In this document: positions 20,791 through 30,565 of the stretch, one piece after another
Layout of the letters: each line of letters opens with the position of its first letter
How positions within the stretch are numbered: position 1 is the first letter of the stretch
NCBI GenBank assembly: GCA_032718475.1
Contig: JAUCBJ010006715.1
Location: 1-41,884 of the forward strand
Origin: Nemertoderma westbladi
Lineage: Eukaryota; Xenacoelomorpha; Nemertodermatida; Nemertodermatidae
Reading direction: 5' to 3'
DNA length: 41,884 bases
Position numbers and translations under genes: made by a program
Notes under the pieces: generated by a model
The model's input: only the letters and a program-made list of their open reading frames with translations
Database searches by the model: none
What the model was told of the DNA's origin: nothing

Positions 20791-21544
20791 AGGATGTATT
20801 GGGTCAACCAACTGAGGAAGATGGTGAAGTCAGTGGCAGGACAGTGTCAAACTTGTCAGCAGATGAGGAAGCCGAGGGTCATACAGGAGATGGCACCATT
20901 ACCGGAAACGAGGATGGCGCACCACATAACGCCATTCACATATAGCAGTGTGGATATGTTTGGTCCGATAAAGATCAAAGTGATGCGGCACACGGAGAAA
21001 CACTACAGGATAATCTTTGTTTGTAACAACTCAAGGGTGGTAGCGATAGAACTGGCGCAGGATGCAGTGACATCGTCGGCATTTATAAATGCATTGGAGC
21101 GATTCATAACCCAAAGGGGTGGAACTACAGTCACAGACACAGACTTTGCTCTATGGTGCTCTATTCAGACAATGGGACCAACCTCATTGGAGCGGAGAAT
21201 GAGTTGGTGGAGGCCTTTGACATTCTGGAGGAAGAAGATGTAAAGGGAGCAATGAGGAAACACCTTATAATGTGGGAAAGGGGGACACCACACACGCACC
21301 ACACATGCTGGGATGCATAGAATGCCTGGTCAGAAGCAGTAAGTGGCTAATGACGACGCTTCTCAACAACCACATGGTGATGGAGGATGTACTGAGGACA
21401 GTGCTGGCAACATGTGAAGGGGTAATCAACAGCCGACCACAATGTCCCTTGAATGATGATCCAGAGTCCATGGAGGCTCATACACCAGCGCACCTACTAA
21501 GGGAGAGGCCAGCAGAAGTAGACATGGAATACATTGACAAAGAC
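20791..21544 (+). pseudogene. BEL/Pao integrase remnant, with a 26-bp foreign insert
   Basis: CQTCQQMRKPRV (zinc-binding half), PFTYSSVDMFGPI (first catalytic Asp) and ALERFITQRGG are in one frame. After a 26-bp insertion at 21131-21156 the next frame gives LYSDNGTNLIGAENE with the second Asp and the Glu. A further shift leads to APHMLGCIE and GVINSRPQCPLNDDPESME up to the insertion point. The reading frame is broken at 21544 by the 9.6 kb transposon and resumes in register at 31171. Confidence 0.8.
21536..21544 (+). other. Left 9-bp target-site duplication (GACAAAGAC)
   Basis: GACAAAGAC here is repeated exactly at 31171-31179. Between them lies a segment with inverted ends. The BEL reading frame is in register across the site once one copy and the insert are ignored, which supports a real insertion at this point. 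Confidence 0.85.
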
Positions 21545-21656
21545 AGGAGCCCTTAAAATTGCTAGAATCACTATTACCTGATTGGTTTTAAACTGGGTAC
21601 CTAGCAACGGCATCAGCTGGTTTCAAAATGCCATATTGCTGATATGGTGACAGGAA
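21545..21656 (+). repeat. Left terminal inverted repeat of the 9.6 kb insertion
   Basis: Begins AGGAGCCCTTAAAATTGC and includes TTTCAAAATGCCATATTGCT and GACAGGAAATAG. The partner at 31070-31170 has the same blocks in reverse complement and lacks a ~16-bp piece found here. Confidence 0.8.
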
Positions 21657-21836
21657 ATAGTGCGGGTTTTGCGTCCAGTTTCCCCCCCTGTCTCTGAATA
21701 GAATACACAATTAAAATGATTTAATAGCTGTGCAGTATAACTTTATTAGTTTTGGGCATCGTGTTAAGGGTGGTAGGGAAATCCTAGCCTTTATATTTTT
21801 CGTAATTACGATCTAATTACTCTCCTCATCTCATGA

Positions 21837-21960
21837 CATGGTTGCTCTGGCAATGGAATAAAACATCGACATCATCTGCATCCAAGAACATCGGATTTGT
21901 CATGAAGACACTGCCATGAACATGCCCACTTTTTATATCTCACCACGTATCTTTTATTAC
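21837..21960 (+). pseudogene. LINE-A endonuclease fragment 1
   Basis: Reads DMVALAME, stop, then NIDIICIQEHRICHEDTA, the first catalytic Glu (QEH) region of an exo-endo-phosphatase-type LINE endonuclease. It is continued at 22281 and again at 27697 after two interruptions. Confidence 0.7.
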
Positions 21961-22280
21961 AGTCGCTGCCATTTATTGCCTCTCAAAGTCTTCTATCCCA
22001 GAATGCTACTGCTACACTATTCGGCTGACCATCAATTATATCTTATACAATAAAGCTCAAAAACCAGACAAATTCTAGAGGAGCAGACACGCCCACCCAC
22101 ACCCCCCCCCCCCCCCACCCCACCTCCAACCCATCAATTTCCTGTCGGAGTAGCAGGCTATACTAGCTTCGCTATTGTCTGCTACTTCGTCATCACCATC
22201 ACCTTCATCCAATGTTTGTATTGATATGATTGTATAGGAAATTGTTGAAAGGAAAAATAAAATTGAATTGAATTGAATTG
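21961..22280 (+). mobile_element. Insert in LINE-A: LINE/SINE 3' tail ending in (TTGAA)n
   Basis: Non-coding DNA that separates two pieces of the LINE-A endonuclease. It has a run of 15 C at 22102-22116 and ends in AAAAATAAAATTGAATTGAA followed by more ATTGA units. That 3' end is common for CR1/L2-type retroposons. Exact left edge uncertain. Confidence 0.5.
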
Positions 22281-22435
22281 AAGTACAATGACATTGGAAA
22301 TGGATGGACGTTAGTAACAAGCTCAGCAGTAAGAATCTCGGCCAATGCATCAATTGGTGGAGTAGGAATTCTGCTAAGCCCATTTGCACTTAAGACCCTA
22401 AACAACATCGAATCTATAAATTCCAGGGTTATGAT
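22281..22435 (+). pseudogene. LINE-A endonuclease fragment 2
   Basis: Encodes KYNDIGNGWTLVTSS, SANASIGGVGILLSP and LKTLNNIESINSRVM, the middle of the endonuclease domain. It is cut at 22435 by the Copia-like element; the next residues are encoded at 27697 onwards. Confidence 0.75.
22431..22435 (+). other. Left 5-bp target duplication of the Copia-like element (ATGAT)
   Basis: ATGAT immediately before the TG of the 5' LTR; the same five bases follow the CA end of the 3' LTR at 27692-27696. Confidence 0.8.
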
Positions 22436-22587
22436 TGTGATTATTAAGTTTATGACTCACTTATTATCATTGCTGTACCGGTACTGCTGTATTATGTTGA
22501 TTGACTGACTCACCTATTATCGTTAACTATATTATATTTCACAATGGTTATTATTATTACAATATGATGTTATATAAATTTAAAACA
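22436..22587 (+). repeat. 5' LTR of the Copia-like element (152 bp)
   Basis: Starts TGTGATTATTAAG and ends TTTAAAACA. Bases from the CTGTACCGGTACTGCTG block to the end match 27578-27691 almost perfectly. That near identity implies a fairly recent insertion compared with the other elements here. Confidence 0.85.
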
Positions 22588-22600
22588 TGGTAGCAGAGCG
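22588..22600 (+). promoter_or_regulatory. Primer-binding site, probably initiator-Met tRNA
   Basis: TGGTAGCAGAGCG follows the LTR end directly; TGG plus AGCAGAG is the usual complement of the initiator-tRNA 3' end in Copia-like elements. The gag start codon lies only 10 bp downstream. Confidence 0.75.
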
Positions 22601-22609
22601 TAAACAATA

Positions 22610-24235
22610 ATGGTGATGGCTAGGGAAAATACCGGTACCGGTACCGGTAATCAGAAGATGCTAATAAAGAATCCACCGATTTTCAACTTTGAACGAGGTA
22701 AGTACCGTAATTGGAAAAAGGAACTAGCCTTGTGGTCGGCTGTTACAGATGTGGCGAAAAACAAGCATGGAGCTCTTGTGACTATGGGGTTAGTAGGCCG
22801 TGCGAAAGATAAAGCATTAGTATTAGATGTTTCCATTATAAATCATCAAAATGGTTTAGACAGAGTAATTGAAGTTTTAGATAAAATTTACCTGACTGCA
22901 GATGATGACTATGCTTACGAAACATATACCAAGTTTAAATTATTCATACGTTCAGCCGATTTAGGAATGCGTGAATATATCTTAGAATTTGAAAAGTTAT
23001 ATTCGGAAATGAATTCCTGCCAAATGAATTTGGGAGATGCTGTTTTGGGTGCTGAATTACTCATGAAGTCTGGTTTAGAGGAAAAAGAACGTCGCATTGT
23101 TATGGCGTCTAGTAAGCTTACTTTTGATAACATTAGGTCTACTTTGTTAAGAATTTACACATCAGCAGCCGTACACATGCCTTCTGTAATACCTGAAACT
23201 TACGGTAGTGAAAGGGAAATTAAAACTGAACCAACATTTTCGACACAGAATTACCGAGGCGGATACTTTGGTGGATATCGTGGTCCTGCATATAGAGGGC
23301 AAGGTGGACGACCTGCTTTGTTTAGAGGTAACTACTTCAATCGACGATATAACTTTAATTACAATTCAGGAAATAGGAATTCAACAATCTACAGTCCAGG
23401 TCGACAAGTTTCGGGATGGTCAGGTAGAGAACCTGGTTGGGAACAAGGTCGACAAGGTGGTTCAGGTCTGAATAGCGAACGTCGATGTTCGATTTGTGAT
23501 TCGACAATGCATTGGCGAAGGAATTGCCAACATGATATGGGTGCGGGCGCAAGCGCAAATTGGGCTACAGAGGTTAGGCCAATAGATGAAGAAAGCCATG
23601 AACCAGAAAATCGGAATTCGGGAAATTCATTGTATGCCATGTCATTAATTATCACAGGTGAGAATTATTTTAATAATCAGAACAACGGACCATATGGGTT
23701 GGCAGATACAGCCTGTAGTCGAAGTGTTGCCAGTCTTGAATGGTTTAACAGTTTTTGTAAATATTTGCCAGTGAAATTCCAGAATCTCGTGCAGAAACAT
23801 TCATCATCAGCTATTTTTGTTTTTGGTGGTGGTGAGAAAAGATATGCATTATTTGAAGTAACAATACCGATTTGGATCCAAGATAAACAATATAGTTTAA
23901 CACTTGATGTAATCAGAGGTAATCTTCCACTGCTGATTTCAATTGTGTCATTGAAACGGATGGAAGCCAGTATCGATTTAAGACAAAATGTGATTTCAGT
24001 TAAAAACATATCCGTTTTATTACATTATTTACCAAGAAGTGGTCATCCTATATTACCTCTATTTTCAAAAGATCAACAATATGTTTTAAATAAAGGGAGT
24101 GATTTCACCACATTACTCGCTCATGATGGAGAAATAAATAGGCCTAGAGAAAATAAAATACTAACAAATAATGAACTTATAAAGCTCCACAAGCAATTTG
24201 GTCATTCAAGTCCTGAAAAATTGCAAAAGTTGTGA
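22610..24235 (+). CDS. Copia-like gag-protease and start of integrase (541 codons)
   Basis: A long intact frame. Residues 1-12 include a Thr-Gly run encoded by ACCGGT repeats. Residues ~20-200 are a gag/UBN2-like capsid region (PPIFNFERGKYRNWKKELAL), then a Gly/Tyr/Arg-rich linker. A CX2CX4HX4C zinc knuckle (CSICDSTMHWRRNC) lies at 293-306, and a protease-like LADTACSRSV has its Asp at 366. Near the end, LHKQFGHSSPEKLQ is the first half of the integrase HHCC zinc finger. A TGA at 24233 separates the HH half from the CC half, which is encoded just downstream in the same frame. The stop is most simply a disabling mutation. The start could be the first or third codon (Met). Confidence 0.85.
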   Translation: MVMARENTGTGTGNQKMLIKNPPIFNFERGKYRNWKKELALWSAVTDVAKNKHGALVTMGLVGRAKDKALVLDVSIINHQNGLDRVIEVLDKIYLTADDDYAYETYTKFKLFIRSADLGMREYILEFEKLYSEMNSCQMNLGDAVLGAELLMKSGLEEKERRIVMASSKLTFDNIRSTLLRIYTSAAVHMPSVIPETYGSEREIKTEPTFSTQNYRGGYFGGYRGPAYRGQGGRPALFRGNYFNRRYNFNYNSGNRNSTIYSPGRQVSGWSGREPGWEQGRQGGSGLNSERRCSICDSTMHWRRNCQHDMGAGASANWATEVRPIDEESHEPENRNSGNSLYAMSLIITGENYFNNQNNGPYGLADTACSRSVASLEWFNSFCKYLPVKFQNLVQKHSSSAIFVFGGGEKRYALFEVTIPIWIQDKQYSLTLDVIRGNLPLLISIVSLKRMEASIDLRQNVISVKNISVLLHYLPRSGHPILPLFSKDQQYVLNKGSDFTTLLAHDGEINRPRENKILTNNELIKLHKQFGHSSPEKLQKL

Positions 24236-25590
24236 ACTAATGGAGGTTACAAAACAGATAGTAAGAAAATTCAAGATATTTGTAATTCTTGTGACAATTG
24301 TATAGTTCATAAGAAGCCTGTTGCTCGACCTATTGTTACTTATTGTCTTGGAAATTACTTTAATGAATTTTTGGCGGTTGATTTAACTGATATTTTTGAT
24401 AAATCATCGAATAAAAGTTTTAAGGCCCTACATGTGATTGATTTATTTTCTCGATATAGTGTTGTGGTTAGGGTTCGTAGTAAGGACACTGATGTTATTC
24501 AAGAATCATTTCTTCGAAATTGGATTTCTATATATGGCAACCCCAAAGAGGTTTTAGCTGATAATGGTGGTGAGTTTAGTGCAAATTCATTCACTCAAAT
24601 GTGTGATCAATTGAATATATATCACAGAACATCTCCCCCTTACTGCCCTTTTGCTAACGGCACAGTGGAGCGTCATAATGCGTTAATTAAGGAGACTTTT
24701 CAATGGGTTCAGATGGATCAACCCGAATTGTCTGTAGACACTGTTTTACAAATGTCTGTTTTTGCAAAGAATTGCACTTTAAATCATACTGGTTTTTCGC
24801 CATATCAATTGGTGTTTGGGTGCCAACCGATTATTAATTCAATTCTTACGGATCAATTGCCAGCTTTAGAAGAAACATATATGATTTCTATGGTTGGGAA
24901 ACATATTCAGGCTATAGTTTCTACTCGGAAAATTACGTTGCTGCTGAGTCTAGTGCAAGGATTAAACGTGCTTTACGATCGAATACCCGTCAGAATGGGC
25001 AGAGATATAATGCTGGAGATCAAGTATATTGTCGTCGAGCTAAGGATAAAGTTTGGGCTGGTCCAGCTGGGGTTGTTGGTCAGGATGGTGCCGAAGTTCT
25101 TGTTAAACATGGAAGTCGTTATTTGCGATGTCATCGAACTCAAATACTATTGCGTACAAAGCAGACATATTCCCAAGAACAAATAAAATCTGTTAATTCA
25201 CCTGAAAACACTTGCAATGAACTCTTGCAAGAACAAATAAAATCTGTTAATTCACCTGAAAACTCTTGCAATGAACTAAATAATAGTGCTGATATTCATG
25301 AAATAGAGTCTGATAGCGACATTGAAATTTCTAATGAAGAAGTGGAAAATAATATGCAGCCTGAGACAAATGCAACTATTGGAACTGATAACTTTCTCAG
25401 ACAAGAGCCAATTCCTAAAGTGAATGAGAAAGAAGGTAAAGTAGAACAATTGCGCCGATCGACCAGAGATAAACATAAACCTGATTACTTTTCATTTATC
25501 TCCGAATTTAATCAAGTTCTTTATGGTGGTTGGTTAGCTTTTTCGACCAGCAAGCAAGTTGATCGATCTCCATGCCTGGGATGATTACCT
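24236..25590 (+). pseudogene. Copia-like integrase, interrupted by one frameshift
   Basis: Continues in the frame of the upstream ORF after its TGA. CNSCDNC completes the zinc finger. FLAVDLTDIFD, VLADNGGEF and GTVERHNALI supply the DDE catalytic triad with a D-35-E spacing. GFSPYQLVFG follows. A frameshift near 24925 moves to the frame with GDQVYCRRAKDKVWAGPAGV and the C-terminal tail ending in RRSTRDKHKPDYFSF. The tail has an in-frame 54-bp tandem duplication (25174-25227 and 25228-25281). No RT follows. Confidence 0.85.
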
Positions 25591-25593
25591 GCT

Positions 25594-27089
25594 GTCGTCA
25601 GCATCATTGATGGCATCAACCTGTTGGTTTATTAGCTACTGTAAATTAACAGAGTACTGCCTATTCAGGGACCTAGATGCAGCCTTAACTGCATTCTTGG
25701 CCGCTGTAGTCTGTTTGAGTCGGGACTCTTTCTGCGCCTTGTAGAGGTCATTTCGGCACTTCTGAATTTTGTTGTCAGTCCAGGGGGCCCGTTTTCTGTT
25801 TCGAGGGTATACAGGAACTGTTTCTGCAGCTGCTAACTTAACTGCCTCTGTGAAGGCAGTATAGCCCTCACAGTGATCTGCCACCTCAGAGGCAAGAACC
25901 TCATACCTGTTGCTCAGCTGTAGTGTGAAGCTGGATCTCACACTTGGCTGTTGCAACAGAGAGGACCAGTCATGCCGCGGCAAGGCAGATTTCGTTGTTC
26001 TGCTAGCACGCAGACTAAGTCTTACCTTGGCCACAATAAGGCGGTGATCACTGGAGAAGGGTCGTAGTGTAAATGCATTACAGTCTTGTATAGAGCTCCT
26101 GTATTTCCTACGAAACAGGATATGGTCTATCTGGGACTTGTCACCACTGGGCCCACTATGAGTCCATAGCTTTCCAGTTCGCTTCTTGAACTGGGTTCCA
26201 GCCGAAAACAATCCATTTCCAGAGATAAAATCCTGAAGATGGACGGAATTTCGGTTAACACTATTGCTATAGACCCAGGGCGATGTAGGTGATTGATGCA
26301 GACTTGCATTAAAGTCTCCCAGGAATGTTAAGAATGCATACTGATCCACTCCATCAGTAGCTGCTTGTAGATTCTAAAATTAGATATTCGATATTAGTAG
26401 ATTCTGGTAGAAATTTTCCACCTCTTCTACAGGGTAACACTAGTTGGAGAGTAGCACACAATCAGAACCACCTTAGGAAACTTCTTAGCCAGTCTTCCAG
26501 AACATGAGAAGTGGCAATGGATGATGCGGTTAGAGATTTGGTCTATTTTGTCCAATGCTGCATGTGCAGTTGGATTCATCAATAGACCAATTCCACCATT
26601 GCCACTATCATCTGCTGAAGCGAGGGCGAGTCGCCAACCGCCCCCCATGTCCTTAATCAGAACCTCATCAGTCTGTCCAGTCTGCATTCGGTGCTCTTGA
26701 ACACCCACTGCACTAAGAGAAAGCTTATCTGCCAAGGCAGTCAGCTCACCTTGTCGCATTGGGGACCCGAGTGTTAGGGTGTTTACTGAGGCTAGTCTAG
26801 TGACTTGCCTCAGATTCACCAATGGCTTTGTTGGTCGGGGTGGAACATGAGAGTAGCCTCCAACTCCAGAATCCCTCTCCCCCTCACAATCTGGCCTCCC
26901 TGGTGACCCAGGGTTTGGGCCAGAAAGGTCATCAGGAAAGGGACTCAAAGAATTGTTTGCCGCCCTCTCTCCAGTAGGGGGTGAGACAGGCAGCCGGTCA
27001 GGAGATAAATGACGCCTGTGAGGCCGATTGTGTCCAGTCATTCCACTGGCCTCTAGTGGCTGGACCTCCTCATTACAAATGTAATCCAT
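25594..27089 (-). pseudogene. LINE-C: 5' half of a non-LTR retrotransposon ORF (endonuclease), RT missing
   Basis: Starting at Met 27089 the minus strand reads a Pro/Ser-rich N-terminus, then LSAVGVQEHRM (catalytic Glu), GGIGLLMNP and VVLIVCYSPTS. After a ~30-bp insertion near 26370-26400, flanked by a repeated AGAATCTAC, it resumes as FLGDFNAS, IDHILFRRKYRSS and SSDHRLIVAKVRLSLRAS (terminal SDH motif). The frame stops at 25636, before any RT. A LINE with an intact 5' start but no 3' half is unusual. A single later deletion that also removed the Copia RT would explain it. Confidence 0.8.
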
Positions 27090-27577
27090 AGTGGGGGTTG
27101 GGGGGTGCTTTTTGCCGAGTCAGCTCTCGGGGCAAATACCACACCCTGGTTTGCCATTCCACAGGGTCAGTGTCGCAGTGGAGTCAGATATGAGGCCCAT
27201 CACCCATATCTACTCTCGCGCACATGACCCACCATTGGCTGTGCAGCTCATCTGCTGGGTCATGCCCTGTACCCCTGTTGCCAGGTGCAGGTCGCAGTGA
27301 AGTGCACTCAGAGTGGACATGAGAACACTCTACTCCTGACCAGCCATTGGTAGATCACCATCTGCCTGGCCAGGCCATATACCCCTGCAGCCAAGTATAT
27401 GGGTCCTTAATCCAGAACCAAGGGCGCCCTTATCCCAGAACGAAGGGGGTCCTAGTTACAGGACCAGATTTGCCCTAGTAAGAGGGTCTATGCAGCTACA
27501 GGTGGCACCTCCTTTATGCTGCATGGAGGTGGCAAGTTTTCTTGATCAATGACCTAGAATACCTGACCTGACCTGAA
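27090..27577 (-). other. Probable 5' UTR of LINE-C
   Basis: Non-coding, CCAG/CTGG-rich sequence between the LINE-C start codon and the truncated Copia 3' LTR. It ends with tandem ACCTG units at 27560-27575. Assigned by position only. Confidence 0.45.
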
Positions 27578-27691
27578 CTGTACCGTACTGCTGTATTATG
27601 TTGATTGACTGACTCACCTATTATCGTTAACTATATTATATTTCACAATGGTTATTATTATTACAATATGATGTTATATAAATTTAAAACA
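27578..27691 (+). repeat. 3' LTR of the Copia-like element, 5'-truncated
   Basis: Matches the last ~114 bp of the 5' LTR with very few differences. It ends AAAACA at 27691 and is followed by the ATGAT duplication at 27692-27696. Confidence 0.85.
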
Positions 27692-27696
27692 ATGAT

Positions 27697-28330
27697 CGCA
27701 ACATTTGATGGGAATCCCAAGGCAACAGTTATATGTTGCTACAGTCCAACCAATGCCTCTGAGCCAGAACAAGCAGTCAAGTTTTATGAAGAACTGACTG
27801 GACTTATAAAGGACATTCCGAAACACAATGTTAAAGTCATTGCTGGTGACCTGAATGCGCAAATTGGCCCAGAAAACATCAAGGGTTACACCTATAACAC
27901 CAGTTCTAACAGAAATGGGTACTTGCTTACTTTTAGACCTAATGGAAGAATGTGAATTGATACCAACAAACAACACATTCGAAAAGAGTAAGGGGAAGCT
28001 ATGGACCTTTCAATACCCTAATGGAACCAAAGCACAACTGGATTACATCCTTATAAACAAAAAGTGGAGAAACAGCATGATCAACTGCGAGACATACAGC
28101 TCGTTCAACCTAATTGGTTCGGACCACACAATTGTGACTGTAGAGATCGGACTCAGTTTGAGAGCCAGCAAACCCAGGGCAAATTAAATATGACTGGGAG
28201 AAACTCAGAACTGACAATGCTGTAAAGGATGTTTATACAGTAGAAGTTCAAAACCGCTTTGAAGCACTTCAGTCAATGGATGAAGACCAATCCACCAATT
28301 CAATATACCAGAATATAATAACAGCCCACA
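27697..28330 (+). pseudogene. LINE-A endonuclease fragment 3
   Basis: Encodes ATFDGNPKATVICCYSPTN, HNVKVIAGDLNAQIG and, after a frameshift near 27920, GKLWTFQYPNGTKAQLDYIL and IGSDHTIVTVEIGLSLRAS, the C-terminal SDH motif. A stop at 28187 and degraded linker follow. The last 12 bases (28319-28330) are the left target duplication of the LINE-B insert. Confidence 0.8.
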
Positions 28331-28896
28331 CACGTAAGGGAAAAGCATGGGCAGCCTTGAATAGGCTTTCCAGGATTTGGAAGTCACCGAGAATTAATCG
28401 GAAACTTAAGGTCCGATTATTTAGAGCAGCAGTAGTTCCAGTACTCCTCTACGGGAGTCCATGCTGGGCTCTAACTGCTGAGGACACCAAATCTCTGGAT
28501 GGCGGCACATTCACAAGAAAGCTACGCCGGGTTCATTTTGTCAAGTACAATGCACACATCTCCAACCTGACACTATATAACATTGGAGGTGTCTCATTGG
28601 TTCCCCCAAGCTTGACACTAGAACAAAATCGCCTCCGCTTTGCAGGACATTGCTTTCGCCGTGAGGACCAGCCAGTGCATAATCTTGTACTTTGGCAGCC
28701 TCATGGAGTGAATGAGCATGGTGGACAGCCCATGACTTTCTTGAGACGCATCTTAAAGGACACTGGCCTTGAAGATGCGGATGATCTAGCAAATGTCATG
28801 GGTTATAGGGAGTTGTGGCGGTGCAATTTTGTTGACAAGCCGGCACAGCATTCTTAAAAATGCAGCTGCAATGCAGCATGCCGATCCTAGTAGTTG
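28331..28896 (+). mobile_element. LINE-B 3' fragment (566 bp) inserted in LINE-A, 12-bp target duplication
   Basis: TAACAGCCCACA at 28319-28330 recurs at 28897-28908. Between them is the post-RT C-terminal part of a LINE ORF (AWAALNRLSRIWKSP, VRLFRAAVVPVLLYGS, NRLRFAGHCFRREDQP, ELWRCNFVDKP) up to a stop at 28857 and a short 3' UTR ending near GCAGCATGCCGATCCTAGTAG. Perfect duplication, 5' truncation and preserved 3' end are the marks of target-primed reverse transcription. Confidence 0.85.
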
Positions 28897-30565
28897 TAAC
28901 AGCCCACAAGGAATCAGCTAAGAGGCATATCCCCCAGAAACCCAAACGAAAACAGTATGTGCCATGGCAAAACTCTGAGGTTACTTGTAAGAGAGAAGAT
29001 CTTAAGATAGCCTACAAAGTTAAAACCGAACAACCAACAACTGAAAACATTAACAAAGTTGAGAAAGCTAAGGACGATCTTAAATTGGCCTACAACATCA
29101 GCCAGGAAAAGTACATACAGGATAAAACTGAAGCAATTACAACTGCTCACATACAGCAACAATCAAGACTTACCTGGCAAACTGTAAATGAGGTATCTGG
29201 TCGGGAAAGTTGTGCAAAGGGGCGCCTCAAAGCCGATAGTCCTGAAGAACGTGTTGGGAAGTGGAAAAATCACTTCAGCAACTTGCTTGGGCAGCCACCA
29301 AACATAGAGGTCAGCCCTACAAGGAAAATATATGACAAGACACTACCTATAGAAACAGGGGACTTCACACCTGCCGAACTCCAAAGAAGCATTAAAAGCA
29401 TGTCCAATAATAAAGCGAGTGGATTAGATGAAATCCCAGTGGAGGTATGGAAAACCGGAGTGCTAAGCATACCATTATTGAATGTTTGCAACCGGATGTT
29501 AAAAGGGGAAAAGCCACCACCAATTTGGACTAAAGGTCAACTAAAGCCTCTCCCCAAGAAAGGAGACCTCGGCATACCAACAAACTATCGTGGGATCTGT
29601 CTGCGTGTGGTAGCTGCCAAAATATACAATAAAATGATTCCATATAGGATTAGGCCTCACATAGAGAAACTACTGCGTAAGAGCCAAAACGGATTTCGAC
29701 CAAGTAGATCAACAAAAGCTCAGATACTTGCACTACGGAGACTGATTGAAGGAATTAAGTCAAATAATCTCCCCGCTGTCATGACTTTTGTGGACTTCAA
29801 GAAGGCATTCGACTCCATCCATAGAGGTAAAATGCTTGAAATCCTAAGAGCTTATGGAATACCAGAAGTAATTGTTGCTGGCATTGGATTGTTAAATTGT
29901 GACACATAAGCGCAAGTACTCTCACCAGATGGTGAAACTGAGTTTTTCTCAATCCTGGCTGGTGTACTGCAAGGTGACACATTAGCACCATTACTATTTG
30001 TAATTGTGTTGGATTACGCAATGAGGACGGCCACAAAGGGTGAAGATCTGGGATTCACACTTTAAGAACGCAGAAGTAGTTGATATCCGGCAACTACAGT
30101 CACAGACACAGACTTTGCGGATGACATCGCCCTGCTCTCTAATACGCTAGCAGATGCACAGCTTCTACTAAATAAAGTGGAGAGGGCTGCTAAGGAGGTT
30201 GGATTGCATATAAATGCTACAAAGACAGAATTCATGACCTTTAATGTTGATGGAAACTTGACAACCATTGATAATAATCAACTAAGGAAGGCCGATGACT
30301 TCCAGTACCTTGGATCATGGATAGAGAGTAGCAAAAAGGACATAGACGTTAGGAAAGCAAAGGCTTGATAGCTCTATCAAAAATGGAAATCAGATCTCTC
30401 CAGGCACCTGAAGACTAAGTTATTTCGAGCCACAATGGAAAGTGTATATTTATACGGGGGTGAGACCTGGACACTGACTAAATCACTTGAACAACGAATT
30501 GATGGTTGCTACACAAGATTACTAAGGGCAGCCCTAAACATCAGCTGGAGACAACACATGACAAA
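28897..30565 (+). pseudogene. LINE-A linker, reverse transcriptase and C-terminal region
   Basis: A long frame (to 29909) gives an RT with NNKASGLDEIPVEVW, LKPLPKKGDLGIPTNYRGIC, KSQNGFRPSRSTKAQIL and TFVDFKKAFDSIH (palm A). After a frameshift or stop near 29905 it continues as FFSILAGVLQGDTLAPLLF and, after two stops near 30063-30080, FADDIALLSN (catalytic box, near 30115). Then come GLHINATKTEFMTF, FQYLGSWIESSKKDI and ESVYLYGGETWTLTKSL. It ends abruptly after ISWRQHMTNA at ~30565. Defective, but the RT core is well preserved. Confidence 0.85.

Larger units (their letters stand above)
22436..27691 (+). mobile_element. Copia-like LTR retrotransposon without RT/RNase H, carrying a minus-strand LINE
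   Basis: LTRs at 22436-22587 and 27578-27691 (3' copy missing its first ~38 bp), a 5-bp duplication ATGAT, a primer-binding site at 22588-22600, and gag, protease and integrase in the Copia order. After the integrase C-terminus at ~25590 there is no RT or RNase H; a LINE fragment fills the space to the 3' LTR. The insertion sits inside the LINE-A endonuclease coding sequence. Confidence 0.85.

Noticed and set aside
26427-27089. Host gene encoding a Pro/Ser-rich protein
   Set aside because: The same frame runs into a LINE endonuclease (QEH, CYSPTS), so it is the N-terminus of a non-LTR element ORF.
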